NCBI RefSeq assembly: GCF_003386095.1
Contig: NZ_QREG01000001.1
Span: forward strand, 512,887-576,886
Origin: Marinoscillum furvescens DSM 4134
GTDB taxonomy: Bacteria > Bacteroidota > Bacteroidia > Cytophagales > Cyclobacteriaceae
Reading direction: 5' to 3'
DNA: 64,000 nucleotides
In this document: piece by piece, positions 35,658 to 44,707 of the stretch
Layout: each line of letters starts with the position of its first letter
Numbering within the stretch: position 1 is the first letter of the stretch
Position numbers and translations under genes: made by a program
Notes under the pieces: model-generated
The model's database searches: none
The model's input: only the letters and a program-made list of their open reading frames with translations
What the model was told of the DNA's origin: nothing

Positions 35658-36251
35658 TCAGGCTCGTTTTAGAGCGAGTTTTATTAGGTCCTCAAGTTTA
35701 ATTTGCTGGCCCTGTTGTTTCAAAATAATATCAATACTTTTTTCCGCTGCGGGCTTACTTATTCCCAGAGTGGTTAAAGCGGATAACGCCTCATCGCGCA
35801 ATGTATTGTTAGCTACAGCCGCAATTTCTACTTGCTTGTCTAGCAGACCTTCTTTTTTCATTTTGTCCTTTAGCTCCAGGACAATTCGTTGGGCGGTCTT
35901 CAGACCGATACCTTTTACACCTTGAATGGTTTTTACGTCTTCACTCAGAATGGCACGTTGCAGTTCTTCTGGAGACAAAGAAGAAAGGATCATGAGCCCC
36001 GTACTGGGCCCTACACCAGAGATGGATACCAGATCCAAAAAACGTTTCTTTTCGGATTCCTCACTAAACCCAAATAAGGTATGCGCATCTTCCTTGACAT
36101 GAAGATGCGTATACACTTTAGCTTTATCCTTGTCTTTTAATGCGGAATATGTACTTAAGCTGATCTTGGCTTCATAGCCCAACCCGTTGATGTCCACTAC
36201 GACATACGTTGGGTCTTTTACTACCAGCTTCCCCTCAAGGTAATTAATCAT
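35658..36251 (-). CDS. ruvA: Holliday junction branch migration subunit RuvA
   Basis: 197 residues. Binds four-way junctions as a tetramer and loads RuvB. The OB-fold N-terminus ([20 protein letters not shown]), the HhH motifs (LVSISGVGPSTGLMILSSL and VKGIGLKTAQRIVLELKDK) and the flexible C-terminal domain III (ALTTLGISKPAAEKSI) are all in order. The start overlaps the maeB stop by ATGA (36248-36251). 13 bases separate it from sprA. Confidence 0.97.
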   Translation of the reverse strand: MINYLEGKLVVKDPTYVVVDINGLGYEAKISLSTYSALKDKDKAKVYTHLHVKEDAHTLFGFSEESEKKRFLDLVSISGVGPSTGLMILSSLSPEELQRAILSEDVKTIQGVKGIGLKTAQRIVLELKDKMKKEGLLDKQVEIAAVANNTLRDEALSALTTLGISKPAAEKSIDIILKQQGQQIKLEDLIKLALKRA

Positions 36252-38542
36252 TTTGCTGAGTTTTCTCTTTTCTCATTGAGCTGTGCATCCACTACGGCTA
36301 TGGCCACCATATTGAAGATGTCGCGTACACCACTACCTACCTGCAGCACATGTACTGACTTGTTCATCCCCATTAGGACCGGACCGATAGCTTCAGCTCC
36401 TCCTAGCTCCATTAGCAGCTTGTAAGCGATGTTGCCAGAATCCAGATCAGGAAAGATAAGGGTATTGGCGGGATTTTCGGCTAGCTCGCTGAAAGGATAA
36501 TTTTCTTTTAAGAAGTCTTTATTCAATGCAGCATTGGCCTGAATGTCTCCATCGATCACCAGATCTGGCCACTTTTCTTTGGCAAGCTTTACGGCTTTGG
36601 CAGCCTTTTCAGGCACCTCCCCTCGGGCGGACCCAAAGTTGGAGTACGAAAGCATGGCCATGCGCGGCTCTGTATCAAAAAATCGAACCACTCGTGCGGT
36701 GAGACCTATGATGTCTACAAGCTCTTCTGCTGTAGGGTTTAGGTTTACGGTAGTATCAGCAAAAAAGAAATTGCCTTTGGAATTGCTGATGATATACATT
36801 CCTCCAACCCGATTCACGCCTGGCTCTACTCCGATGATCTGAAGGGCTGGAAGGATCGTTTTTGGGTAATCATTGGAAAGCCCAGAGATAAAAGCATCTG
36901 CCTCACCTTTTTCTACCATCATGCAGCCGAAATGGTTCCGGCTTCTCATCATGGACTTGCGTGCCATTTTGAGAGTAACTCCTTTGCGCTGACGCTTTTC
37001 AAAAAAGGCCTCTGCAAACTCTTCTACCTTTTCCGGCTCCAGATAAGGATCTATCATCTTACAATCGCGCAGACCGTCTAGCTCATGCTCTTCAATGAGC
37101 TGATTGATCACGTCTATTTTTCCTAATAGAATAGGAATAGCCACACCTTCATCCAATGACAGCTGAGCAGCTTTTAGGATATTCACATCATCAGACTCAG
37201 CAAAAACCACTCGCTTAGGGTTTCTCCGTGCACGAGTAATGATCCGTGAAATCAAGCGCTGATCGATACCGATGCGCTCTTCTAGCTCCAGCTTGTACTG
37301 CTCCCAGTCCTCGATGGTATTGCGCGCCACTCCGGTATCTATAGCTGCTTTGGCTACTGCCGGCGAGATGGTAGTGATCAGCCTCGGATCCAGTGGCTTT
37401 GGGATGAGGTATTCTTTACTAAACTTAATATTTCTCTGACCATAGGCTTTTAGCACCATCTCTGGCACTGCCTGCTTGGCCAGGTCAGCTATGGCATTTA
37501 CAGCAGCCAACTTCATTTCTTCATTGATGGCTGTGGCACGTACGTCCAGTGCTCCTCTGAAGATGTATGGAAAACCTAAGACGTTGTTTACCTGATTGGG
37601 ATGATCTGATCGACCTGTTGCCATGATAATGTCATCGCGCGTTTCCATAGCCAAATCATAGGCTATTTCCGGGTCTGGGTTAGAAAGCGCAAAAACAATA
37701 GGGTCTTTAGCCATTTTCTTTAAAGATTCAGGCTTTAAGATATTTCCTATAGAAAGGCCTAAAAACACATCTGCATCTTGCATGGCATCCTCGAGCGTAT
37801 CCACATCCTCACGATCAGTAGCGTATCGCGCTTTCGTTTCGTCCAGATTTCCTCGAGATTTTTTGATGACTCCCTTGCTATCAGTCATCAGGATGTTTTC
37901 TTTGGTGACTCCCATAGACACATACAGGTCCGCACATGCTATAGCTGCTGCACCTGCACCACTCACCACTACCTTTACCTCCTCTATCTTCTTGCCGTTG
38001 ATCTCCAGTGCGTTGATGAGGGCCGCAGATGAAATGATGGCCGTACCGTGCTGATCATCGTGCATCACTGGGATATTCATTTTCTCCCGCAGCTCACGCT
38101 CGATCTTGAAACTTTCAGGCGCCTTGATGTCCTCAAGGTTGATACCTCCAAAGGTAGGCTCCAGGCTTTTTACGATTTCAATGAATTTATCCGGGTCGGT
38201 TTCATCTATCTCTATGTCAAACACATCGATGCCTGCAAATTTCTTAAACAGCACACCTTTGCCCTCCATCACTGGTTTGGAGGCTTCAGGCCCAATGTTT
38301 CCCAGACCTAGCACGGCTGTACCATTGGAGATTACTCCTACGAGATTACCTTTAGCTGTATAGCGATATACTTTTTCTCTGTCCTCCGCTATGTCTTTGC
38401 AGGGCTCTGCCACTCCCGGTGAATAGGCCAATGCCAGGTCATGCTGACTGCTAAGGGGTTTTGTTGGGGTTACTTCGATTTTACCGGCCGGACGGGCCTC
38501 ATGAAAGTCCAGTGCTTCCTTTCTTCTAACTTTAGCACACAT
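36248..38542 (-). CDS. maeB: NADP-dependent malic enzyme with phosphotransacetylase-like domain
   Basis: 764 residues. The N-terminal 430 or so is malic enzyme ([66 protein letters not shown]), which decarboxylates malate to pyruvate. The rest resembles phosphate acetyltransferase ([39 protein letters not shown]); in MaeB this half regulates the enzyme, often by acetyl-CoA, and usually lacks transferase activity. The length is normal for the hybrid. Overlaps ruvA by four bases. Confidence 0.95.
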   Translation of the reverse strand: MCAKVRRKEALDFHEARPAGKIEVTPTKPLSSQHDLALAYSPGVAEPCKDIAEDREKVYRYTAKGNLVGVISNGTAVLGLGNIGPEASKPVMEGKGVLFKKFAGIDVFDIEIDETDPDKFIEIVKSLEPTFGGINLEDIKAPESFKIERELREKMNIPVMHDDQHGTAIISSAALINALEINGKKIEEVKVVVSGAGAAAIACADLYVSMGVTKENILMTDSKGVIKKSRGNLDETKARYATDREDVDTLEDAMQDADVFLGLSIGNILKPESLKKMAKDPIVFALSNPDPEIAYDLAMETRDDIIMATGRSDHPNQVNNVLGFPYIFRGALDVRATAINEEMKLAAVNAIADLAKQAVPEMVLKAYGQRNIKFSKEYLIPKPLDPRLITTISPAVAKAAIDTGVARNTIEDWEQYKLELEERIGIDQRLISRIITRARRNPKRVVFAESDDVNILKAAQLSLDEGVAIPILLGKIDVINQLIEEHELDGLRDCKMIDPYLEPEKVEEFAEAFFEKRQRKGVTLKMARKSMMRSRNHFGCMMVEKGEADAFISGLSNDYPKTILPALQIIGVEPGVNRVGGMYIISNSKGNFFFADTTVNLNPTAEELVDIIGLTARVVRFFDTEPRMAMLSYSNFGSARGEVPEKAAKAVKLAKEKWPDLVIDGDIQANAALNKDFLKENYPFSELAENPANTLIFPDLDSGNIAYKLLMELGGAEAIGPVLMGMNKSVHVLQVGSGVRDIFNMVAIAVVDAQLNEKRENSAK

Positions 38543-38566
38543 AAGGTTAGGGTTTTATTGTTTTAT

Positions 38567-39646
38567 TCAGGATGGGTTTTCCTGAGTGTTTGAATCTATT
38601 TTAAATGTAGAAATGATCGCTTCTACTTCGCGTATCAATTGTTTTTTCTTTCCGGCAGGATTGTAAACATAGCCCTCCACATAATAAAGCGTCTGACTTG
38701 CCTCATCCACCACAGTATAGCTCACATAGGGTCCTCCCGCCGAATTGTCACTTACTTTCCATAGCCCTCTGGCTTCTACTGCAAATCGGTCATTGAAAGT
38801 AACTCTTTCTGTGAAAATCGGCACTACCTGCTGTCTGGCAATGTGAAGTTGAGGTTTTTCTGAATCGCGCAAGTACGTGGATGTGATTTCATCTCTCAGT
38901 TCGTCTACCTTATTAAAAACTCCTCGATCATTATACGGTCGTTCATGAATTATAATGTTGAGTTCGGATTCTTTTTCAAGTTTTCTAAGCCATACAAAGT
39001 CCTTCAGGTTTTTGGCCAGATCATAACCAAACGGAATCTCCATCGTGTAAGCATGGTCCTCTGCGATAGCTTTTTCAAGCTGATCTTTAGATTTGGCAAG
39101 GACTTTTTCCCTTGTACGCTGCCTCACGGCAGACTCAAACAGCTCGATTAGACGAGACCTGTTGTCTTTTATCTTTTCCAGCAGTTGCTCTTCATTCTGT
39201 CCAAACAAATACAAGACTATTTGGCCTTTGGCAAACTCATCTCTACGAACAGTATAAAACAACGAACTGTCCTGTTGGATCATTTTCAGCGAATTGTCCG
39301 TAAAGTACTCTCTAATCGTAGTGCTTTCGAGGCCTTTTTTATCAAGCGTCATGACAAAGATCATGTTTTTGGCATGCTTGAAGACGTCATTCAACTTTCT
39401 CGGGTTTACCTTGTTGAGGGAAAACTTTGGCTCATCCTGTGGCAGGCCACGCATGTACTGGCGGTACATGTCTCGCATCTGATCCCCCAGATCTGTGGCC
39501 CAGTGCGCCGAGTCGATCACCAGGATTATTTCATCAGCCTCACCACGCGCCAACGGCATAAAATCTTTTTTGACTTTATCGGTTGTGCTTTTACAGGCAA
39601 TTAGAGTGGACAGACAAAAAACAGTCAGCAGGAATGTAATTCTCAT
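38567..39646 (-). CDS. DUF4837 family lipoprotein
   Basis: 359 residues from the ATG at 39646, which gives a lipoprotein signal MRITFLLTVFCLSTLIACKS with the lipid-bearing Cys at 18. The longer frame to 39817 has no signal and overlaps the neighbouring gene. The rest is soluble: an N-terminal ILVIDSAHWATDLGDQMR block, then FDVIKTL-like and a C-terminal YYVEGYVYNPAGKKKQLIREVEAI. DUF4837 proteins are Bacteroidota-specific and of unknown function; they sit near envelope genes as here. Confidence 0.85.
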   Translation of the reverse strand: MRITFLLTVFCLSTLIACKSTTDKVKKDFMPLARGEADEIILVIDSAHWATDLGDQMRDMYRQYMRGLPQDEPKFSLNKVNPRKLNDVFKHAKNMIFVMTLDKKGLESTTIREYFTDNSLKMIQQDSSLFYTVRRDEFAKGQIVLYLFGQNEEQLLEKIKDNRSRLIELFESAVRQRTREKVLAKSKDQLEKAIAEDHAYTMEIPFGYDLAKNLKDFVWLRKLEKESELNIIIHERPYNDRGVFNKVDELRDEITSTYLRDSEKPQLHIARQQVVPIFTERVTFNDRFAVEARGLWKVSDNSAGGPYVSYTVVDEASQTLYYVEGYVYNPAGKKKQLIREVEAIISTFKIDSNTQENPS

Positions 39647-39702
39647 GGCAATTCTGGGTTTGTTCGTAAAGGTTATTAAAGGCAACTTTAATACCAACGA
39701 AT

Positions 39703-41064
39703 TTACTGTGAAGATATGATAAGTTGCTGACCCGGCTTTATGGTATTGCCCTTCAGGTTGTTCAGGGATTTGAGCTGCTCTATAGATAGGCCAGCGTATT
39801 TGTTGGCAATATCCCACAGTGTATCGCCTGGCTGCACATAGTATACCTTCTGCCCGGGCAATGGTTTGGGCTTATTGACATCTCTTGCTGAGGAAGTGTA
39901 GAGGTCTTTGGTACTGCTACTGTAGGTAGGCATCACCCAGACATTGAGCCTTTGGCCTACTCTTATCATGTTGCCACGAATGTTGTTCCAGGCACGAAGG
40001 TCTGAGACTCGCACATGATAACGCTGTGCGATGGTGCCCAGCACATCGCCACTCCGAACGCGATAGATTTGTTTGATTCGGCCATAGGTACTACCCGGGG
40101 TGTTTCTTGCCAGATATTCTAGTTGAGCCTTTCCCACTCTACCGGCAGTATCGTACAACACCGCCCGATTGGCCACTATAGTATCTTTCAGGTCGGCAGG
40201 AATACGTAGCGCAAAATTTTTGGTGCCCTCAGGCAATGCCCCTCGCTTGATGTTTGGGTTTAATGCAAGCAAGTCATCCAGGCAGACGTTGAGCTGACGA
40301 GCAAAAGTCTCCAAATGAAAGTACTGGCTGACCATAACCGTATCAAACCGGGGCATTATTTCCTTATGTTCTGGAAGGAGGTTGTGCTCCGCAGCATAAT
40401 TTACGGTGTACATGATGGCAACAAACTGAGGCACATACGACCTGGTTTCGCGAGGTAGGTATCGGTAAATGTCCCAAAATTTCTTTTTATAACCACTTCT
40501 GCGAATTGCTTTGCGGACGTTGCCTGGGCCACAATTGTATGCTGCCAGTGCTAACTCCCAGTCGTTAAACATGCTATGAAGGTCCCGCAAATGCCTTGCA
40601 GCGGCATCTGTGGAAGCAAAGGGATCCATACGATCGTCCAGGTACCAGTCATTCTTCAATCCATACATCTTGCCCGTAGAAGACATAAACTGCCATAGTC
40701 CTACAGCGTTGGCATGTGAGATGGCGTTGGCTCGCAAACCTGACTCCACGATGGAGAGGTACTTGAGTTCGTCAGGCAGGTCATATTTGGCCAGAGTTTC
40801 CTCAAAAATGGGAAAATACAAATCAATTTTACTCAGCACATTTCGAGTATAGGCTCGATCACGAATCGTGAAGTAATCGATAAAGGCCTTAACCTTTTCA
40901 TTGTAGCCAAGCGGCACTTCACCTTCAATACTATCGATTCGAGCCCCTATTTCTTCGTAGGTGAAGTCAGGGATGTAATCGTAGGCGATATCCGGACGCT
41001 GAGCATTCGCTGCGATACCGATAAGCACCAAAACTCCTGAGAGTATTTGTTTCATACCTGTCAT
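39703..41064 (-). CDS. Lytic transglycosylase with two LysM domains (MltD-like)
   Basis: 453 residues (or 450 from the MKQ start at 41055). Signal peptide, then an SLT domain with catalytic Glu107 in LSIVESGLRANAISHANAVG, the LWQFMSSTG block and ALAAYNCGPGNVRKAI, then PRETRSYVPQFVA. Two LysM domains follow (IYRVRSGDVLGTIAQRYHV and VYYVQPGDTLWDIANKYAG). Cleaves peptidoglycan glycan strands with anhydro-muropeptide release in the periplasm; the LysM domains hold it to the wall. Part of the envelope gene run. Confidence 0.93.
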   Translation of the reverse strand: MTGMKQILSGVLVLIGIAANAQRPDIAYDYIPDFTYEEIGARIDSIEGEVPLGYNEKVKAFIDYFTIRDRAYTRNVLSKIDLYFPIFEETLAKYDLPDELKYLSIVESGLRANAISHANAVGLWQFMSSTGKMYGLKNDWYLDDRMDPFASTDAAARHLRDLHSMFNDWELALAAYNCGPGNVRKAIRRSGYKKKFWDIYRYLPRETRSYVPQFVAIMYTVNYAAEHNLLPEHKEIMPRFDTVMVSQYFHLETFARQLNVCLDDLLALNPNIKRGALPEGTKNFALRIPADLKDTIVANRAVLYDTAGRVGKAQLEYLARNTPGSTYGRIKQIYRVRSGDVLGTIAQRYHVRVSDLRAWNNIRGNMIRVGQRLNVWVMPTYSSSTKDLYTSSARDVNKPKPLPGQKVYYVQPGDTLWDIANKYAGLSIEQLKSLNNLKGNTIKPGQQLIISSQ

Positions 41065-41082
41065 AACACGAAAACTGTCAGA

Positions 41083-42507
41083 TTAATTTTCCAAAAGGTA
41101 ATTGCTGAAGGCTAACAGCTTAGCTTCATCAAATGCCTTAGTGATCAGCTGCAGTCCTATGGACATGCCATCCTGATCTCTACCCACAGGCACAGAAATA
41201 GCTGGCACCCCTGCTACTGAAGCTTGTACGGTAAACAAGTCAGCAAGGTACATTTCCATGGAGTTTTCTGTTTTGGCGCCGAGCTCAAACGCCGTGGTTG
41301 GCGCTGTTGGCATGGCCACAAAATCATAATTCTCCAAAAGTTCATTTAGCGCACTTTGGATCATGCGGCGCACCTTTTGTGCCTTGAGATAATAGGCATC
41401 ATGATAGCTTGCAGATAACACTGCCGTTCCTAGCAGTATTCTCTTAAGTACCTCCTCACCAAAACCTTCGGCACGAGATTTTTTATACATCTCTTCCAGG
41501 TTTTTAGCTTCTGTACTCCGGTGCCCAAAGCGCACACCATCATAGCGAGACAAGTTTGAACTAGCCTCAGCAGTGGTAAGAATGTAGTAAGTAGGAAGGG
41601 CATACTCCATGAGTGGAAATGAAACCTCCTCTACAGTATGACCATCTGCCTTGAGTGCTTCAATTTTAGAAAGAAATGCTTCTTTCACATCTCCATTAAG
41701 CGCATCGTTATCGATGGTCTCTTTGATATAGGCAATTTTCTTTTTGCTCGAAACCTCTAGCTGCTGCGAATAGGCTGGTACGACCTGTCGTGACACAGTG
41801 CTGTCATTAGCGTCTTCACCGGCGATTACTTCCATAACGAGGGCCATATCTGCTACATGATGTGCAAATACCCCTATGGTGTCAAACGTGCTGGCATATG
41901 CCGCCAGGCCATGACGAGAAATGCGACTGTAAGTAGGTTTCAGCCCTAGAATGCCGCAAAATGAGGCCGGCTGACGTACACTTCCACCGGTGTCCGTGCC
42001 TAGTGATACCGCACACATATCCGCCTGAACTGCTACTGCAGATCCTCCTGATGACCCTCCGGGCACTCTGTTGGGATTATCGGCATTGCGTACGGGACCA
42101 AATGCCGAATTCTCGTTAGAGGAACCCATTGCAAACTCATCACAATTATTGCGACCTATGATGATAGCGTCTTCATCCAGCAAACGCTGAACTGCTGTAG
42201 CGTTAAACTGAGACTCGAATCCATTGAGGATTTCTGACCCACACTGCAAGGGATGATCCTGATAACATAGGACGTCTTTGATAGAAACTACCATACCGGC
42301 AAGTTTGCCGGCTGAGCCAGCTTGCAATTTACCATCTACCAGAGCTGCTCGCTCTAAAGCCTCCTCATCATATACAGACAATAAGGCATTGAGCTCAGAG
42401 TTTTTAGCCCGGATATTTTGCAGGTAATGCTCTACTACCTGGACGCAGGTAAGCGAACCGTCAGTAAGCTGCCGGCTGATTTCAGCAAAGGAGGAGTGAG
42501 AACGCAA
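41083..42507 (-). CDS. gatA: Glutamyl-tRNA(Gln) amidotransferase subunit A
   Basis: 474 residues. The amidase Ser-cisSer-Lys triad is present: Lys in VVSIKDVLCY, cis-Ser in PGGSSGGSAVAV and nucleophile Ser in GTDTGGSVRQPAS. It releases ammonia from glutamine for Glu-tRNA(Gln) amidation in GatCAB. The ending VGRDQDGMSIGLQLITKAFDEAKLL is typical. Starts 3 bases after the tatA stop. Confidence 0.96.
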   Translation of the reverse strand: MRSHSSFAEISRQLTDGSLTCVQVVEHYLQNIRAKNSELNALLSVYDEEALERAALVDGKLQAGSAGKLAGMVVSIKDVLCYQDHPLQCGSEILNGFESQFNATAVQRLLDEDAIIIGRNNCDEFAMGSSNENSAFGPVRNADNPNRVPGGSSGGSAVAVQADMCAVSLGTDTGGSVRQPASFCGILGLKPTYSRISRHGLAAYASTFDTIGVFAHHVADMALVMEVIAGEDANDSTVSRQVVPAYSQQLEVSSKKKIAYIKETIDNDALNGDVKEAFLSKIEALKADGHTVEEVSFPLMEYALPTYYILTTAEASSNLSRYDGVRFGHRSTEAKNLEEMYKKSRAEGFGEEVLKRILLGTAVLSASYHDAYYLKAQKVRRMIQSALNELLENYDFVAMPTAPTTAFELGAKTENSMEMYLADLFTVQASVAGVPAISVPVGRDQDGMSIGLQLITKAFDEAKLLAFSNYLLEN

Positions 42508-42510
42508 ACT

Positions 42511-42726
42511 TTAGTTCTTTTTAGAGTCGTCTGAAGAAGTGGATTTAGCGCTTTCGTCTATTTCAGTCTTGATCTCTTTGGTAGCATCTTTAAATTCACG
42601 AATGCCTTTACCCATGCCTCTGGCGATTTCAGGTATTTTCTTCGCTCCGAAAAAGATGATCACGAACAAAATGATCACGATCAATTCCCATCCACCTGGC
42701 ATTCCAAATGCTAACACCGTATTCAT
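42511..42726 (-). CDS. tatA: Sec-independent translocase TatA
   Basis: 71 residues. The TatA pattern: Gly-Trp-Glu before a single helix (GGWELIVIILFVIIFFGAKKIP), a hinge, the amphipathic helix EIARGMGKGIREFKDATKEI and a charged Ser-rich tail. Forms the pore-like oligomer of the twin-arginine pathway. tatC is not in the window. It lies between the EnvC-like gene and gatA, an order often seen in Bacteroidota. Confidence 0.95.
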   Translation of the reverse strand: MNTVLAFGMPGGWELIVIILFVIIFFGAKKIPEIARGMGKGIREFKDATKEIKTEIDESAKSTSSDDSKKN

Positions 42727-42783
42727 AATTGATTGCTTTTAAAATATTTTCAAAGATAGCTATAAAACGTTCCTACGAAAAAA

Positions 42784-43977
42784 TCATTTCGGAGAAAGCC
42801 ATTTTTCTGGATCAAGTTTGGCGTAGTTTTTCCAAACTTCAAAATGAACTTCGGAAACTCCGTCCTTATCTGTATGCACTGAGCCTATGGCCTGATCTTT
42901 CTTAACCACGTTGCCTTTCTTCACATTGACCTCCCTGAGCCTCGAATATACGGTATAGTATTCACCATGCTGTAAGATGACCACATTGTACATGCCTGGC
43001 ACATAAGCGATCTGAATCACCTTGCCATCGTACACACTTTTTACCTGCTCACCCTTTTGAGTTTGAATGTCCACTCCAGGGTTGTCCTGGATGATTCCTT
43101 TCATTACCGGGTGCGGATGTTTGCCAAACTTAGAAGAAATAAAGCCCGAACTCACCGGCCAGGCCAGTTTGTTTTTATTGGCCTCAAAAGATGCTGAAAC
43201 CTCCTCCTCATCTGCAATGGCACTAGACGACAGGGTCTTGGACCGCTCCAGTTCTTTTCTCACAATTTCTGCGATTAGATTGTCCAGACGCTCCACTGCC
43301 TTTTTCCTGTTGGCCAGTTCTTTTTGTAGTTCTTTTTCTTTCTTGGTTAGCTCCTGTACCAGGTTGCTCTGTTTGGATTTGAGGCGAATGAGTTTCCTGT
43401 TTTCTGCTAGCTGCTGATCGAGCAAAGTTCTTTGCTCCGCTCTTTTTATCTCCACTTTGCCCCGCTGATCTTCGAGCTCCCGGCTCACTTCTTCAATCTG
43501 CCGCACTTGTATTTTCCGAGCATCTGCATACTGCTCCAGGTACTTTAGTCTCATAAAAAGCTGGTTAAACGTACGCGCAGAAAATAGAAAGGTGAGTTTG
43601 GAATATCCCTGATTTGCCTTATAGCTGCTGTAAATCATGGCCGCATATTCTTCCTTAAGACGCTTCAAGTCGGCTTGCAATGCTCTTACGATAATATTGA
43701 GGTCGGAAATTTCACCGTCTAGCAAGGATATCTCCTGATTTAGTGAGCTTATAAGCCCTTCACGTGCAGCTATCTGTTGATTGAGTGCCCGCAACTGACC
43801 AAGCGTTGCCTTCTTCTCCGATTCAGTGTCACTGAGAATTTTTTCCGCCTCAGCTATCTTGCTCAGGTTTTCACGCTTCTCCTGCTCTAGCTGAGACTTG
43901 GTCTTTTGTGCATGTAAGGAAGTTGAAAAAATGAGCAATAGCAGCCCCAGGGCTTTACACCAACTATTTACGCTCAT
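42784..43977 (-). CDS. EnvC-like murein hydrolase activator with degenerate M23 domain
   Basis: 397 residues from the ATG at 43977. Signal peptide (WCKALGLLLLIFSTSLHA), then long coiled-coil segments (about 30-250) and a C-terminal LytM/M23 domain. The zinc ligands are degenerate: the H-x-x-x-D segment reads NPGVDI, the YxHL segment reads VYSRL, and the HxH reads EVHFEV. It is thus more likely an EnvC-type activator of amidases than an endopeptidase, with a role in cell separation. The start overlaps the DUF4292 gene by 14 bases. Confidence 0.9.
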   Translation of the reverse strand: MSVNSWCKALGLLLLIFSTSLHAQKTKSQLEQEKRENLSKIAEAEKILSDTESEKKATLGQLRALNQQIAAREGLISSLNQEISLLDGEISDLNIIVRALQADLKRLKEEYAAMIYSSYKANQGYSKLTFLFSARTFNQLFMRLKYLEQYADARKIQVRQIEEVSRELEDQRGKVEIKRAEQRTLLDQQLAENRKLIRLKSKQSNLVQELTKKEKELQKELANRKKAVERLDNLIAEIVRKELERSKTLSSSAIADEEEVSASFEANKNKLAWPVSSGFISSKFGKHPHPVMKGIIQDNPGVDIQTQKGEQVKSVYDGKVIQIAYVPGMYNVVILQHGEYYTVYSRLREVNVKKGNVVKKDQAIGSVHTDKDGVSEVHFEVWKNYAKLDPEKWLSPK

Positions 43978-44707
43978 ATCGCTGTGGCACATTAAACGGA
44001 AATTTCAATGGTTTCTTTTCGATGGACGTCTGCTTGTAGGCAATCTGCACTTCGGTGTTGCCTTTTTCTTTACTAGTAGTCAGCTTGGCCATGATCTGAT
44101 AAGGGAAGACTTCCTCCTCTACCAGCTGAAAATCACTGTAATTTACAGAAAATGAATTATTAGAAACTGTATCCCGCACCTGTACCTTTTCCAGCTTCAT
44201 GGTCTTAGCACCTATAAAGTTTTCAAACGCAAATGGACCGTGCTGTTGCCGGTAGGTGTATGCCTGTGGTGAGCGTACGACTCGTTCTTTGTCATACGGA
44301 TAAATGAGGTTGCCCAGGATGGCAGACTGCACCAGCTGATAGTTGAGCTCAAAGTCAAATTTTTCACTAAGATCCGCAAAGTGGTACTGCATGTACTGCT
44401 TATTTACTTTATCGATAACCGCCACGGAATCCGTGGTGATTAGCACACGGGCCACTTCTATGCCTAGCCCGGGAGACAAAGACATCCAAATGACACTGTC
44501 CCGCTGAATGCGAATATTAGCACTCCCAGAAAGGCTATTTTTTTCTGACTCAAAGTCAATTTTAGCTTTGGCCGACAAGTAGTCGAACTCTACATCGTCT
44601 ACCACGAGTGTCTTGCCATTTCTATCAAAGATATCCGACAACTTCTTATTACAACCTGCCAGCAAAACTACCGTCAGCACCAGCAAAGTCCTCACCAGAC
44701 TACTCAT
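43964..44707 (-). CDS. DUF4292 family lipoprotein
   Basis: 247 residues from the ATG at 44707. Lipoprotein signal MSSLVRTLLVLTVVLLAGC with lipidated Cys19. The mature part is a LolA/LolB-like half-barrel in pattern (VEFDYLSAKAKIDF, SANIRIQRDSVIWMSLSPGLGIEVARVLI, FSVNYSDFQLV, EKKPLKFPFNVPQRY). DUF4292 proteins are Bacteroidota-specific and may take part in lipoprotein or lipid handling; that is inference from the fold pattern. Overlaps the TPR gene upstream by 8 bases. Confidence 0.88.
   Translation of the reverse strand: MSSLVRTLLVLTVVLLAGCNKKLSDIFDRNGKTLVVDDVEFDYLSAKAKIDFESEKNSLSGSANIRIQRDSVIWMSLSPGLGIEVARVLITTDSVAVIDKVNKQYMQYHFADLSEKFDFELNYQLVQSAILGNLIYPYDKERVVRSPQAYTYRQQHGPFAFENFIGAKTMKLEKVQVRDTVSNNSFSVNYSDFQLVEEEVFPYQIMAKLTTSKEKGNTEVQIAYKQTSIEKKPLKFPFNVPQRYERK

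Noticed and set aside
39647..39817. Longer start of the DUF4837 gene
   Set aside because: Overlaps the transglycosylase gene, and the ATG at 39646 yields a perfect lipobox.
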